From JBFJKD01 sp041600415 (GTDB taxonomy: Bacteria > Pseudomonadota > Gammaproteobacteria > Pseudomonadales > Porticoccaceae), in the NCBI GenBank assembly GCA_041600415.1, contig JBFIKF010000006.1, forward strand, positions 186,001 through 250,000: 64,000 nt of DNA, written 5' to 3'. Made by a program: the position numbers and the translations under genes. This document shows, piece by piece, positions 1 to 9,641 of the stretch. How positions within the stretch are numbered: the stretch's first letter is position 1; every line of letters begins with the position of its first letter. The notes under the pieces were generated by a model that was given only the letters and a program-made list of their open reading frames with translations, did not search any database and was not told the origin of the DNA.

Positions 1-1306
1 ACACATAACCCACTTCGTCCGGGCCCGCCACAAATCCGTCGTTTAGCCACAGGTCACCCACCGCAGCGAGCTCCCCGTCCACCTGTAGCAGGGGCACTCG
101 ATCGCGCCACCAGGGCTCGAGGGCATGTTCCTGAAACAGGGTTTTAAGGGAGTTGGAGTGGTGCCGACCAGCAGGTTTGCAGCGTTCTCCCCCACTGCGC
201 CAGGCGACGGTAACCCGCTGCCCGGGCTTTATCTTCAATCCCTGACCGATTTGCCGTATGGCGCTCAGGACACTGCCATCGGCAAGTATCAGAGGTTCGC
301 TTAAGGACCATGGTAATGGCGTTTTTTTTACCGCCATGCCCGGGAGCGGTGACGGCAACAAAAACAGACGCTGGCGAAAGCGCCGCCACTGGCCACCAGG
401 CCAACACACCACCGGAGCTGCATCGCCACGGGCCGCCAATAGATTGCGACGCAAGGCGAGCAGTGCCCGTTGATCGGGAGCCGTCTGCCCACTGGTCGCA
501 GCCCAATAGCGCAATACGTTGGCCCCTCGCTCTGTATCGAGCCTTTGCAATGCAGGAATGTCGATACTGCGCCCGAGACGTTCGCCGCGCTCCTGTAATA
601 ATTCGAGGTCGGCGCGGGCCAGCACGGTGTTGAGGCGGTCCGCAGCCGCGCACAGGTCGGCGCTCAACCCGATCCGCGTGCGGTAGTCTGGCCAGCGCTG
701 CGCCAGCGCTGGAATCACCCGGTGGCGCAAATAGTTGCGATCAAACTCTGGGTGTTGATTGGATTCATCCTCCACCCATGCAAGGTCGTGGCGCACCCCA
801 TATTCTTCGAGTTCAGCGCGGGTAAACTTGAGTAGCGGGCGCAACAACTGCCCGCCGCCGAGCGCACGGGACCTGGGTATACCGGCCAAACCACGAGGCC
901 CGGCGCCGCGCAGCAAGCGGTAAAGAACGGTTTCCACCTGATCATCCGCATGGTGGGCCAGCAGTAAAATATCGTTTTTCTCGACAACCCTCTCAAACAC
1001 CGCATAACGCTGCTCGCGAGCGGCTTGTTCCAACCCGTGCTTGCGTTTTCTAATGCGCACAGTTTCTTCCAGCAGATCAACTCCGAGGGTCGCACAATAA
1101 GCGCGACAGCGCTGCGCCCAATCGTCCGCCGCAGGCGACAATTGATGATTAACATGGATTGCAGATATTTTTTGAGGGTCGATCTGGCGGGTTAGGGCAT
1201 GCAGCAGCACGGTGGAATCGAGGCCGCCGCTAAAACCCACCCAGACGCGGCGGGCAGCCTGCAACTCTGTTAAAAAAGGGGCCAGCTGCGCAGCGTGAAA
1301 AGCCAC
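1..1306 (-). CDS. tilS: tRNA(Ile)-lysidine synthetase TilS (3' end beyond window)
   Basis: TilS makes lysidine at C34 of tRNA-Ile(CAU) from ATP and lysine, so that the tRNA reads AUA. The frame is open from a GTG start at 1306 to the window edge (435 codons). The N-type ATP pyrophosphatase P-loop SGGLDST lies at residues 26-32, followed by HVNHQLSP near residue 50. The C-terminal part reads VGDLWLNDGFVAGPDEVGY at the edge, typical of the TilS C-terminal domain, so only a few residues should be missing. It starts 20 nt after the accA stop and is the last gene of the minus-strand block seen here. Because the start is GTG and the stop is outside the window, other reading frames give longer complete ORFs here; those are shadows. 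Confidence 0.9.
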   Translation of the reverse strand, partial: MAFHAAQLAPFLTELQAARRVWVGFSGGLDSTVLLHALTRQIDPQKISAIHVNHQLSPAADDWAQRCRAYCATLGVDLLEETVRIRKRKHGLEQAAREQRYAVFERVVEKNDILLLAHHADDQVETVLYRLLRGAGPRGLAGIPRSRALGGGQLLRPLLKFTRAELEEYGVRHDLAWVEDESNQHPEFDRNYLRHRVIPALAQRWPDYRTRIGLSADLCAAADRLNTVLARADLELLQERGERLGRSIDIPALQRLDTERGANVLRYWAATSGQTAPDQRALLALRRNLLAARGDAAPVVCWPGGQWRRFRQRLFLLPSPLPGMAVKKTPLPWSLSEPLILADGSVLSAIRQIGQGLKIKPGQRVTVAWRSGGERCKPAGRHHSNSLKTLFQEHALEPWWRDRVPLLQVDGELAAVGDLWLNDGFVAGPDEVGYV

Positions 1307-1326
1307 GGCGTTACGCCGGTTGGCCC

Positions 1327-2277
1327 TCAACCGTTGCCATAGGACATCAGTCGTTCGAAGCGTTTTTCCAGCAGGCTATCGAGAGGTTGAGTACTCAGCA
1401 TATCCAGTTGCGCTACCAGCCGCTCCTGGAGCCGTACGGCCATATCGCCGATATTGCGATGCGCTCCGCCGAGGGGTTCGGGAATCGTTTCGTCGGCGAT
1501 GCCCAGATCCATCAGAAAAGCGGATGTAACACCCATCGCCTGGGCGGCTTCCGGCGCCTTGGCAACCGTTTTCCAGATAATATTTGCGCAACCCTCGGGG
1601 GAGATTACAAAGTAGGTGGCGTACTGCAACATATTAAGCCAGTCGCCCACACCAATGGCAATTGCGCCGCCGGAACTGCCCTCGCCAATCACCGTGCAAA
1701 TGATGGGGGTGCGCAAGCGGGACATGACCGCCAGATTCCGTGCGATGGCCTCACTGATGCCCCGTTCCTCCGAGTCGATCCCCGGGTAGGCACCAGGAGT
1801 GTCAATCAAGGTCAGAAGTGGCATTTTAAATCGTTCCGCCATTTCCATCAGGCGCAACGCCTTGCGATACCCCTCCGGCTTGGGCATACCGAAGTTACGG
1901 TAAATTTTTTCATTGATACCGCGACCCTTTTCCTCGGCAATCACCATAACCGGCTTGCCATCCAGGCGCGCCACGCCGCCGATAATGGCCTTGTCGTCAC
2001 CAAAATGCCGATCGCCGTGCAGTTCTTCAAAATCCGTAAAGATCCGCTCGATATAATCGCTGGCGTAGGGACGCAGTGGGTGACGGGCAACCTGCACGAC
2101 CTGCCATGAAGTCAAATCCGCGTAAATAGTCTCGGTGAGCTTGCGGGATTTTTCCCGCAAACGGCCAACTTCCTCGACAATATTCAGCTGGTTGTCGTTG
2201 CCCACCAACTGCAATTCTTCGATTTTGGCCTCGAGTTCGGCGATGGGCTGCTCAAAATCCAGGTAGTTCAAGTTCAT
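1327..2277 (-). CDS. accA: Acetyl-CoA carboxylase, carboxyltransferase subunit alpha
   Basis: AccA pairs with AccD to form the carboxyltransferase that moves CO2 from carboxybiotin to acetyl-CoA, giving malonyl-CoA for fatty acid synthesis in the cytoplasm. The 316-residue length is normal for the family. The N-terminal helix MNLNYLDFEQPIAELEAKI is typical, as are the carboxyltransferase segments with GRGINEKIYRNFGMPKPEG and the glycine-rich oxyanion segment GEGSSGGAIAIG. It follows dnaE (101-nt gap) and precedes tilS, the standard gammaproteobacterial order dnaE-accA-tilS. Nothing odd is seen. Confidence 0.97.
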   Translation of the reverse strand: MNLNYLDFEQPIAELEAKIEELQLVGNDNQLNIVEEVGRLREKSRKLTETIYADLTSWQVVQVARHPLRPYASDYIERIFTDFEELHGDRHFGDDKAIIGGVARLDGKPVMVIAEEKGRGINEKIYRNFGMPKPEGYRKALRLMEMAERFKMPLLTLIDTPGAYPGIDSEERGISEAIARNLAVMSRLRTPIICTVIGEGSSGGAIAIGVGDWLNMLQYATYFVISPEGCANIIWKTVAKAPEAAQAMGVTSAFLMDLGIADETIPEPLGGAHRNIGDMAVRLQERLVAQLDMLSTQPLDSLLEKRFERLMSYGNG

Positions 2278-2378
2278 ATCAGGCTAATCCCAGTTTAAAG
2301 TCTGCTCCGGACAGCGCCCGGGGTCGATCGGACACCGGAGCCCGCCAATGTACTATTGCCCGACCCATTAAGCCACCC

Positions 2379-5300
2379 TCAGTAGCGCAAATGCAGGCTA
2401 TCCGGGCCGAAGGTTTCGCGCAACTGATGAAGTAGTTCGTCTTCGGGCGCGATACGCCAGTTTCCGGCCAGCGCGATATCCCCCGCTGCACTGGCCCCAC
2501 GATAATGGATCTGCAGCGGGCACTGCCCGCGTCGATAGGGCGTCAGGATTTCTTCCAGAGCCGCCACCCCACGGCGCGCCAGCCGCTCCTTATCCAGATT
2601 AATCACCAGGTGTTTAAGGTGTTGCTGCCGCGCCTCGCATAAGGTCGAGATACGCTGCACTCGCATTTTTAACCCGCCGGAATAGTCGTCCTCCGTCACC
2701 AGCCCCTCTACGACCAATACCGCATCTTTCACCATTTTGTCGCGATACTCCCGGTATTGATCGGCGAACACCGCCACCTCAATGCGCCCACTGCGATCAT
2801 CCAGCACCAAAAAGGCCATATTGTCCCCGCGCTTGTTGCGCATGGTACGCAGACCAACCACCAATCCTGCGACCAGTTGGTTATCCCGGGACGGCCGTAA
2901 ATCACAGATACGGTCTTTTACAAAGTGTTGCAACTCCGCCGCGTACTCATCTACGGGGTGACCGGACAAGTACAACCCGAGCGTATCTTTTTCCCCCCGT
3001 AAACGTTGTTTGACACTAAAACCTCGAACCTCGGCAAAACTGTGGTAACCCATTTCCGGTGCGCTGTCCGCAACGCTACCGCCGAATAGATCGATCATGC
3101 CACTGTCCGCATCGCGCGCACGCTGTTCCGCCAGCTTCATCGCCTCATCCATGGCCGCCAGCATCACCGCGCGCTGATAGCCCTGGTGACCCGCAGGACC
3201 AATACCGTCCAGCGCGCCGCTGCGAATCAAGGCTTCGATGGCCCGCCGGTTGACCTTGCGACCATCCACCCGGGCACAAAAATCAAACAGGTCGGTGAAC
3301 GGTCCACTCTGCCGCGCAGCGATAATACCTTCGACCGGGCCTTCACCAAGACCCTTGATCGCACCCAGACCATAAATCACACCACCGTCGTCGGACACGG
3401 AAAACTGATATTCGCCGACGTTGACATCGGGGCCGGCAAAGGCCAGCTTCATGGCACGACATTCATCGATCAAGGTTACAATTTTATCGGTGTTTTGCAT
3501 GTCCGCGGATAACACGGCAGCCATAAAAGCCGCAGGATAATGGGCTTTCAGCCAGGCGGTCTGATACGCCAGTAACGCGTAGGCAGCGGAGTGGGATTTG
3601 TTAAACCCATAGCCCGCGAACTTCTCCATCAAATCAAAAATATTCTCGGCCAGATGGGAGCTAATCTGGTTTGTCAACGCCCCGGCTACAAATATTTCCC
3701 GCTGCTTGGCCATCTCCTCCGGTTTCTTTTTACCCATTGCCCGGCGCAGCAAATCGGCACCGCCGAGGGTGTATCCAGCCAGCACCTGGGCGATCTGCAT
3801 CACCTGTTCCTGGTACAGAATAATGCCGTAGGTCGGCTCAAGTATGGGTTGTAGGTCGCGGTGCTGATACTTCGGGTGCGGGTAAGCCACCTCCTGGCGG
3901 CCGTGCTTGCGGTTGATGAAATCGTCCACCATGCCGGACTGCAATGGGCCCGGCCGAAACAACGCCACCAGTGCCACGATATCGTCGAAGCGGTTGGGTA
4001 AAATACGTTTAATCAGGTCTTTCATGCCCCGCGATTCAAGCTGAAACACCGCCGTGGTTTCCGCGCGCTGCAACAGTCGATAAGTCGCTTCGTCGTCCAT
4101 GGGTATGGTGTTGATATCGAGAGTCGGTTCGCCAGCCAACTTGCGTTGTGCATTGGCGCGAGCCTGCGCCCAGTCGATAATAGTTAAGGTGCGTAAGCCG
4201 AGAAAGTCGAACTTGACCAGCCCTACTTCCTCGACGTCGTCCTTGTCAAACTGAGTAACCAGACCATCGCCTTTCTCATCGCAATACAGAGGCGCAAAAT
4301 CCGTGAGCGCGGTGGGCGCGATCACCACGCCGCCAGCATGCTTACCCACATTGCGCGCAATACCCTCCAGTTGCAGGGCCATCTCCCAGATTTCCTGCGC
4401 CTCTTCATCCTCGGCCAGAAATTCCTGTAGCGGTTCTTCCTGCTCCCTCGCCCTGGCCAGAGTCATGCCAATTTCATGGGGAATCAGCTTGGAAAGCTTG
4501 TCCGCCAGACCGTAGGCTTTACCCTGCACCCGCGCCACATCGCGCACCACGGCCCTGGCGGCCATGGTGCCAAAGGTAATAATTTGTGAAACGGCGTCGC
4601 GGCCGTAGCGTTCCGCCACATAGGCAATCACCCGATCCCGACCATCCATGCAGAAATCGATATCGAAATCAGGCATCGATACCCGTTCGGGGTTGAGAAA
4701 GCGCTCGAACAGCAAATCGTGTTCGATGGGATCCAGGTCGGTGATTTCCAGCACATAGGCCACCAGCGAGCCTGCCCCAGAGCCGCGCCCCGGGCCCACC
4801 GGTATCTGGTTAGCTTTGGCCCAACGGATAAAATCCATCACAATCAGAAAATAGCCGGGAAACCCCATCTGCACAATGACGTCCAGTTCAAAATTCAGGC
4901 GTTCCCAGTAGGAAGTGCTGTCCTCGTGCTCGGGAGTCGCGGTCAGACGCCGCTCCAGTCCCTGGGCTGCAACACTGCGAAAATATGCTTCGGTGGTCAT
5001 ACCTTTTGGCACGGGATATTCCGGCAGTTGCGGCTCACCCAGCGTCAATTCGAGATTGCAGCGCATGGCAATTTCAACGGTGTTGGCGAGCGCCTCCGGA
5101 ATATCGGCAAACAACGTCGCCATCTCCGCGGACGAGCGCAAAAATTGCTTATCGCTATAGCGTTTTTCGCGGCGAGGATCGTTGAGCGTCCGCCCTTCGC
5201 CAATACAGACACGCGCCTCGTGGGCTTCGAACTCCTGCGCACGCAGGAACCGCACGTCGTTGGTGGCAACTACCGGACAGTCGTGCCGAATGGCAAGCGC

Positions 5301-5882
5301 TACCGCAGCGTGCACATAATTTTCCTCCCCCTCACGCCCGGTGCGCTGTATTTCCACATAAAAGCGGTCGGGAAAAATACGCATCCATTCGGTCAGCAAC
5401 GTGCCAGCCAAAGACTGCTTACCACCAAGTAGCGCCTGGCCTATATCACCCTCCCTGGCGCCCGAGAGAGCAATCAGTCCAGCGGACATTTCGGCCAACC
5501 ACGGGCGGCGTAGAAACGGGCGACCCTGCTCCTGCCCTTCCTGATAGGCTCGGGAGATCAGGCGGGTCAGATTATGGTAACCAGCCTGGTTCTGCACCAG
5601 CAGCGTCAACTGGCTGGGAGTCCCGTCCGGCACCTCGCTGGCGAGGAAAAAGTCAGCACCACACAGAGGTTTAATCCCTGCCGCCTGCGCCGCCTTGTAG
5701 AATTTGACCAGCGTAAAAAAGTTACAGACATCGGTAATCGCCACGGCCGGCATACCCAGCTCGACGACTCGCTCAATCAGCGGTTTGACCCGCACGATGC
5801 CATCGACAATAGAATACTCGCTATGCAACCGCAGGTGCACGAAGTCAGGGCTTGTCGGGGGACTGGAAATAGTTGCGCTCAT
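2379..5882 (-). CDS. dnaE: DNA polymerase III subunit alpha
   Basis: DnaE is the replicative polymerase catalytic subunit. At 1167 residues it matches the usual proteobacterial DnaE1 length (about 1160). The N-terminal PHP domain begins with HLRLHSEYSIVDG near residue 17. The catalytic carboxylates are in PDFDIDFCMDGRDR (Asp405 and Asp407, matching E. coli D401 and D403), with the third in VKFDFLGLRTLT. The C-terminal part carries the helix-hairpin-helix, OB-fold and tau-binding regions. The start lies 11 nt after the stop of the FabH-like gene, so the two are probably cotranscribed, with accA downstream. Confidence 0.98.
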   Translation of the reverse strand: MSATISSPPTSPDFVHLRLHSEYSIVDGIVRVKPLIERVVELGMPAVAITDVCNFFTLVKFYKAAQAAGIKPLCGADFFLASEVPDGTPSQLTLLVQNQAGYHNLTRLISRAYQEGQEQGRPFLRRPWLAEMSAGLIALSGAREGDIGQALLGGKQSLAGTLLTEWMRIFPDRFYVEIQRTGREGEENYVHAAVALAIRHDCPVVATNDVRFLRAQEFEAHEARVCIGEGRTLNDPRREKRYSDKQFLRSSAEMATLFADIPEALANTVEIAMRCNLELTLGEPQLPEYPVPKGMTTEAYFRSVAAQGLERRLTATPEHEDSTSYWERLNFELDVIVQMGFPGYFLIVMDFIRWAKANQIPVGPGRGSGAGSLVAYVLEITDLDPIEHDLLFERFLNPERVSMPDFDIDFCMDGRDRVIAYVAERYGRDAVSQIITFGTMAARAVVRDVARVQGKAYGLADKLSKLIPHEIGMTLARAREQEEPLQEFLAEDEEAQEIWEMALQLEGIARNVGKHAGGVVIAPTALTDFAPLYCDEKGDGLVTQFDKDDVEEVGLVKFDFLGLRTLTIIDWAQARANAQRKLAGEPTLDINTIPMDDEATYRLLQRAETTAVFQLESRGMKDLIKRILPNRFDDIVALVALFRPGPLQSGMVDDFINRKHGRQEVAYPHPKYQHRDLQPILEPTYGIILYQEQVMQIAQVLAGYTLGGADLLRRAMGKKKPEEMAKQREIFVAGALTNQISSHLAENIFDLMEKFAGYGFNKSHSAAYALLAYQTAWLKAHYPAAFMAAVLSADMQNTDKIVTLIDECRAMKLAFAGPDVNVGEYQFSVSDDGGVIYGLGAIKGLGEGPVEGIIAARQSGPFTDLFDFCARVDGRKVNRRAIEALIRSGALDGIGPAGHQGYQRAVMLAAMDEAMKLAEQRARDADSGMIDLFGGSVADSAPEMGYHSFAEVRGFSVKQRLRGEKDTLGLYLSGHPVDEYAAELQHFVKDRICDLRPSRDNQLVAGLVVGLRTMRNKRGDNMAFLVLDDRSGRIEVAVFADQYREYRDKMVKDAVLVVEGLVTEDDYSGGLKMRVQRISTLCEARQQHLKHLVINLDKERLARRGVAALEEILTPYRRGQCPLQIHYRGASAAGDIALAGNWRIAPEDELLHQLRETFGPDSLHLRY

Positions 5883-5893
5883 CTCGCCGCGCT

Positions 5894-6976
5894 CTAGAGG
5901 TCTTGCTTGGCTTTATGCCTCAAATCGATCAGATGCTGACACATCTGCAAAGCCGACTGTTGCGCCGGGGCCAAATCCACTTCAACCGTGCCCAGAGGTG
6001 CGGTTCTGGCGCCCCATTTAATGAGCGTCGCACCCCAGGTCAAACCGGCGCCGAACGCCGCGATCAAAATGTGCATGCCTGGCTTTACCCGGCCAGCCTC
6101 CAACGCCTCGCACAATGCGATGGGGATGCTACTGGTGGAAGTGTTGGCGTAAAAATCAAGGGTTACCACCACCTTGTCCATGGGCACATCGAGGCGGCTC
6201 ATCAATGCTTCGATAATCCGCAGGTTGGCTTGATGGGGAATGATCAAATCCACGTCGCCAAGCGCTAATCCGGCTTTGCTCAATACCTCCTGACAGGCAT
6301 CGCTCATGCCCTTGACCGCATTCTTGAACACCTCCCGACCGTGGAAATCGAGCACCATTTCCAGAGGTTCAAACCTGGCGATGGCATCCAGTCCAAAATC
6401 CGGAATGGCCAGCAGCTCCCGAGTGCCCGGCACACACCCCAACTTCCCCGCAACCAGCCCACACTCGTTATCCGACGCCTGCAGCACGATGGCGCCAGCG
6501 CCATCGCCGAACAAAATCGCGGATTCGCGTTTGGACCAGTCCATCAGCGAACTTAACCGCTCCGAACCAATTACCAGGGCGGTGCGAATGGCTCCCGAGC
6601 GAATCATGGCGGAGGCCATATTGAAACAGTAGACGAAGCCAGTACAGGCGGCATTGACATCACAGGCAGAGGCATTTTTCGCGCCCAATTTGTTGAGCAG
6701 CATCGACGCGGTATTGGGCACCGTTTCGTCTGGCGTGGTGGTTCCGTAAATGATCATATCCACCGACTCGGCGCCAATATCCGCCGCCGCCAGCGCACGC
6801 ATCGCCGCCACATAGGCCAATTCAAAATTTTTGACGTGACTGATGCGTCGCTCGTGAATCCCTGTGCGCGCGATAATCCACTCATCGGAAGTATCCATCA
6901 GGGTAGTGAGCTGCGCGTTGGTCAATCGCTCCGGGGGCAGACACTTTCCCCAACCTGTTATCTCTGCAAACGGCAT
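5894..6976 (-). CDS. FabH-like beta-ketoacyl-ACP synthase III (thiolase superfamily)
   Basis: This is a ketoacyl-ACP synthase III, the condensing enzyme that joins an acyl-CoA primer to malonyl-ACP. The Cys-His-Asn triad is complete: Cys111 in NAACTGF, His248 in IPHQAN and Asn278 in YANTSTSS. E. coli FabH has GNTSAAS at the last site, so the Gly before Asn is Ala here. At 360 residues it is about 40 longer than FabH (317); the extra part is a C-terminal tail after TWGATLIKW. It sits between rnhB and dnaE, where neither E. coli nor Pseudomonas has a condensing enzyme, and away from fabD/fabG/acpP. It may be the housekeeping FabH moved here, or a specialised primer synthase for branched, hydroxy or medium-chain starters. 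The family call is sure; the substrate is not. Confidence 0.88.
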   Translation of the reverse strand: MPFAEITGWGKCLPPERLTNAQLTTLMDTSDEWIIARTGIHERRISHVKNFELAYVAAMRALAAADIGAESVDMIIYGTTTPDETVPNTASMLLNKLGAKNASACDVNAACTGFVYCFNMASAMIRSGAIRTALVIGSERLSSLMDWSKRESAILFGDGAGAIVLQASDNECGLVAGKLGCVPGTRELLAIPDFGLDAIARFEPLEMVLDFHGREVFKNAVKGMSDACQEVLSKAGLALGDVDLIIPHQANLRIIEALMSRLDVPMDKVVVTLDFYANTSTSSIPIALCEALEAGRVKPGMHILIAAFGAGLTWGATLIKWGARTAPLGTVEVDLAPAQQSALQMCQHLIDLRHKAKQDL

Positions 6977-7085
6977 CTCACCCTCTGATTATTTACGCAC
7001 ACTTTAATGAGCTTGTTTATGTGACACATTAATGACAGGGATTTTGCTGTAGAAAAGCTACAAGATCAATGCGCTTGTCGCCCAA

Positions 7086-7685
7086 TTAGCGGTTATTTTC
7101 TGTTGCCACCAGTTCCCGAACGGGTCGAAAAGAACGGCGGTGTGCCGGGCAGGGGCCAAGTTCGCGTAACGCGGCGAGGTGGTACGCCGTGCCATACCCC
7201 TTGTGAGCGGCAAAGCCGTAGCCGGGGTAGCTGTCTGCGAGAGTAATCATTTCACGATCTCTCGTCACTTTGGCGACAATCGACGCCGCGCCAATCGCTG
7301 GTATCCGTGCGTCGCCACCCACAATCGCCTGAGCTGCGTAGGGCCACGTCGGCAATCGATTGCCGTCTACCGCCACAAACTCTGGCATTATCCTTAACCC
7401 CGCCACAGCGCGCTGCATGGCCAGCAGAGACGCCTGGAGAATATTCAAACTGTCTATTTCCGCCACCGATGCGCGCCCCACGTGCCAGCACAAGGCCTGC
7501 TCTACGATAGCGCGATACAGGCCTTCGCGTTTTTTTTCCGACAGTTTCTTGGAATCCGCAATACCCTCGACCGGCTTGCTGGCATCCAGAATAACCGCTG
7601 CTGCCACCACATCCCCAGCCAGAGGACCGCGCCCCACCTCATCGACACCGGCTAACAACCGACCGCTGTAGCGCAGCGTGGTCAT
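7086..7685 (-). CDS. rnhB: Ribonuclease HII
   Basis: RNase HII cuts RNA in RNA/DNA hybrids and nicks 5' of single ribonucleotides misincorporated in DNA. The 199-residue protein begins with the signature AGVDEVGRGPLAGDVVAAA, whose DEVGRG segment carries the first two metal-binding acids (Asp15, Glu16). The later ASIVAKVTRDREM and the YPGYGFAAHKGYGTAYH segment are also typical. Its start overlaps the lpxB stop by 4 nt, so the two are translationally coupled. A 109-nt gap separates it from the FabH-like gene. Confidence 0.96.
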   Translation of the reverse strand: MTTLRYSGRLLAGVDEVGRGPLAGDVVAAAVILDASKPVEGIADSKKLSEKKREGLYRAIVEQALCWHVGRASVAEIDSLNILQASLLAMQRAVAGLRIMPEFVAVDGNRLPTWPYAAQAIVGGDARIPAIGAASIVAKVTRDREMITLADSYPGYGFAAHKGYGTAYHLAALRELGPCPAHRRSFRPVRELVATENNR

Positions 7686-8824
7686 GCCCGACTCTCTATC
7701 AGCGCAACCAGAGACTCGGCCGCGACCGCACTGCCATTACAGCGCAATTGGCGGTGGAGCTTGTCGAACTCCAGCGCCAGAGATGCCCGTTGTTGATCGT
7801 CGCGCAGGCATTGCAACACCTGTTCGGTGATATTTGCCACCGTGGCCTGACCCTGCAGTAACTCGGGCACCAGCGCGCGGCCCGCCAGTAGATTCGGCAA
7901 CGAAACGTAGGGTACTTTTAACATGCGCGATAAAATTGCGTGACTTAACCAACCCGTTTTGTAACTAACTACCATCGGTTTTTTTAACAGCATGGCCTCG
8001 AGGGCCGTGGTACCCGAGGCCAGTAAAACCGCTGTAGCCGCTTCCATGGCCAGATGCGATTGTCCGTCGATAACGCGGATGGGTAACTCGACGCCCTGTA
8101 GCTGGGCATCTATTTGACGCCGCCGCGCGGCATTGGCGGCTGGTAGTACAAACTGCAGGTCTGGTATAGCCTGCAGGCAACGCCGGGCAACCTGAATAAA
8201 CAGCGGTCCCAGCAGGCCCACTTCGGATGCGCGACTGCCCGGCAGCAATGCCAGCAGCGGGTCAGCGGCTGGCAGCCCCAGAGCACCACGCGCCGCACTC
8301 GGGTTGGGAGTTAATGGCAGTTGGTCCGCCATGGGGTGGCCGACAAATACTACCGGCACGTTGTGTTGCCGGTAAAACTGTGCCTCAAAGGGCAACAGAG
8401 TCAACATTAAATCCACTGCCCTGGCAATTTTATGGATTCGCCCCTGACGCCAGGCCCATACTGAGGGACTCACGTAATGTGCTGTCGTAATTCCGGCCTG
8501 GCGCACTTTTTGCTCCAGGCCCAGATTAAAATCCGGAGCGTCGATACCCAAAACCAATGCCGGCCGGGTGGCGAGAAAGTGACGAATTAATTGCCGACGG
8601 ATGGACCACAATTCGGGTAGCCGTTTAAGGGGCTCCACCAGGCCCATCACTGCCAGGCGCTCCATGGGAAATAGCGAGCGAAATCCCAACGCCTGCATCC
8701 TGGCGCCGCCGATACCCTCGAAAATCGCGTACGGATAGTGTTTTTTTAATGCCGCTATTACCCCTGCACCGAGCTGGTCTCCGGATTCCTCCCCCGCCAC
8801 AATCCCGATGCGGAATTCGCTCAT
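7682..8824 (-). CDS. lpxB: Lipid-A-disaccharide synthase
   Basis: LpxB is the peripheral-membrane GT19 glycosyltransferase that joins UDP-2,3-diacylglucosamine to lipid X, giving the lipid A disaccharide. Recognised by FRIGIVAGEESGDQLGAGVI at the N-terminus, the ALVLGIDAPDFNLG segment, SPSVWAWRQGRI and GTTALEAMLLKKPMVVSY. The ATG at 8824 (MSEFRIG) is preferred over a GTG two codons upstream, giving 380 residues, close to the family norm. It lies 6 nt after lpxA and overlaps rnhB, the classical lpxD-fabZ-lpxA-lpxB-rnhB string. Confidence 0.97.
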   Translation of the reverse strand: MSEFRIGIVAGEESGDQLGAGVIAALKKHYPYAIFEGIGGARMQALGFRSLFPMERLAVMGLVEPLKRLPELWSIRRQLIRHFLATRPALVLGIDAPDFNLGLEQKVRQAGITTAHYVSPSVWAWRQGRIHKIARAVDLMLTLLPFEAQFYRQHNVPVVFVGHPMADQLPLTPNPSAARGALGLPAADPLLALLPGSRASEVGLLGPLFIQVARRCLQAIPDLQFVLPAANAARRRQIDAQLQGVELPIRVIDGQSHLAMEAATAVLLASGTTALEAMLLKKPMVVSYKTGWLSHAILSRMLKVPYVSLPNLLAGRALVPELLQGQATVANITEQVLQCLRDDQQRASLALEFDKLHRQLRCNGSAVAAESLVALIESRA

Positions 8825-8830
8825 TCCCAC

Positions 8831-9601
8831 TCAGCGCATAATGCCGCGCCGGGAAGCGCGTATGGAATCGACAAAGGGCACCAGAGCAGCCTCTTCGACA
8901 GCCAGGACGTCGAGCTTGACCAGCGCCTCCTCCAGCTTCAGCCCCTGACGATACAGAATTTTGTAGCCTTTACTGATCGCGGCTATTTGCGCCGCGCTGA
9001 AGCCGCGGCGTTGTAAACCCACCTTATTGACGGTGCGCGGCGCCGCCGGGTGGCCGGCAGCCATAACGTAGGCGGGAATATCCTGGTTGACGAAGCCGGC
9101 GGCCCCGACAAAGGCGTGTGCGCCAATCAATACGTGCTGGTGAATCATGGCAAATCCCGACAGGAACGCCCAGTCGCCAACGGTAACGTGACCTGCCATG
9201 GACGCGTTGTTGATTAATATGGTGTGGTTACCGATCACGCAGTCGTGCCCAATATGCACATAGGACATGATCAGATTATGATTGCCAATCAACGTTTCGC
9301 CACGATCCTGCACGGTGCCGCGATGAATTGTCGCGCCCTCGCGAATAATGTTGTGATCGCCAATAACCAGACGGGTGGGCTCACCCTGGTATTTCATGTC
9401 GGGGGTATCTTCGCCAACGGTCGCAAACTGAAAAATACGATTGTTTTTGCCAATCACGCAGGGGCCTTTGAGCACCACGTGAGAGTGAATCACCGTGCCA
9501 TCGCCGATCTCGACGTGGGGACCAATGATGGTCCACGGACCCACTTCCACGTCCCGCCCCAATTTGGCCGAGGGATCAATGATCGCACGGGGATCTATCA
9601 C
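8831..9601 (-). CDS. lpxA: UDP-N-acetylglucosamine O-acyltransferase
   Basis: LpxA performs the first step of lipid A synthesis, transferring a 3-hydroxyacyl chain from ACP to UDP-GlcNAc. The 256-residue protein is a left-handed beta-helix trimer: hexapeptide repeats run from residue 1 to about 190 (for example IIDPSAKLGRDVEVGPWTI), then a helical C-terminal domain. The conserved NASMAGHVTVG segment contributes an active-site His. The start is GTG at 9601, preceded by a strong ribosome site (aaggagaggca). A 40-nt gap separates it from fabZ. Confidence 0.97.
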   Translation of the reverse strand: MIDPRAIIDPSAKLGRDVEVGPWTIIGPHVEIGDGTVIHSHVVLKGPCVIGKNNRIFQFATVGEDTPDMKYQGEPTRLVIGDHNIIREGATIHRGTVQDRGETLIGNHNLIMSYVHIGHDCVIGNHTILINNASMAGHVTVGDWAFLSGFAMIHQHVLIGAHAFVGAAGFVNQDIPAYVMAAGHPAAPRTVNKVGLQRRGFSAAQIAAISKGYKILYRQGLKLEEALVKLDVLAVEEAALVPFVDSIRASRRGIMR

Positions 9602-9641
9602 TGCCTCTCCTTACGTAATAACCGTAATTGCAACAGGTGTT

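Noticed and set aside
715..1155. 146-residue ORF on the minus strand inside tilS
   Set aside because: It is a shadow frame of tilS; the real frame has SGGLDST and runs open to the edge.
1387..2109. Long plus-strand ORF of 240 codons
   Set aside because: It is antisense to accA; the accA protein is complete and conserved.
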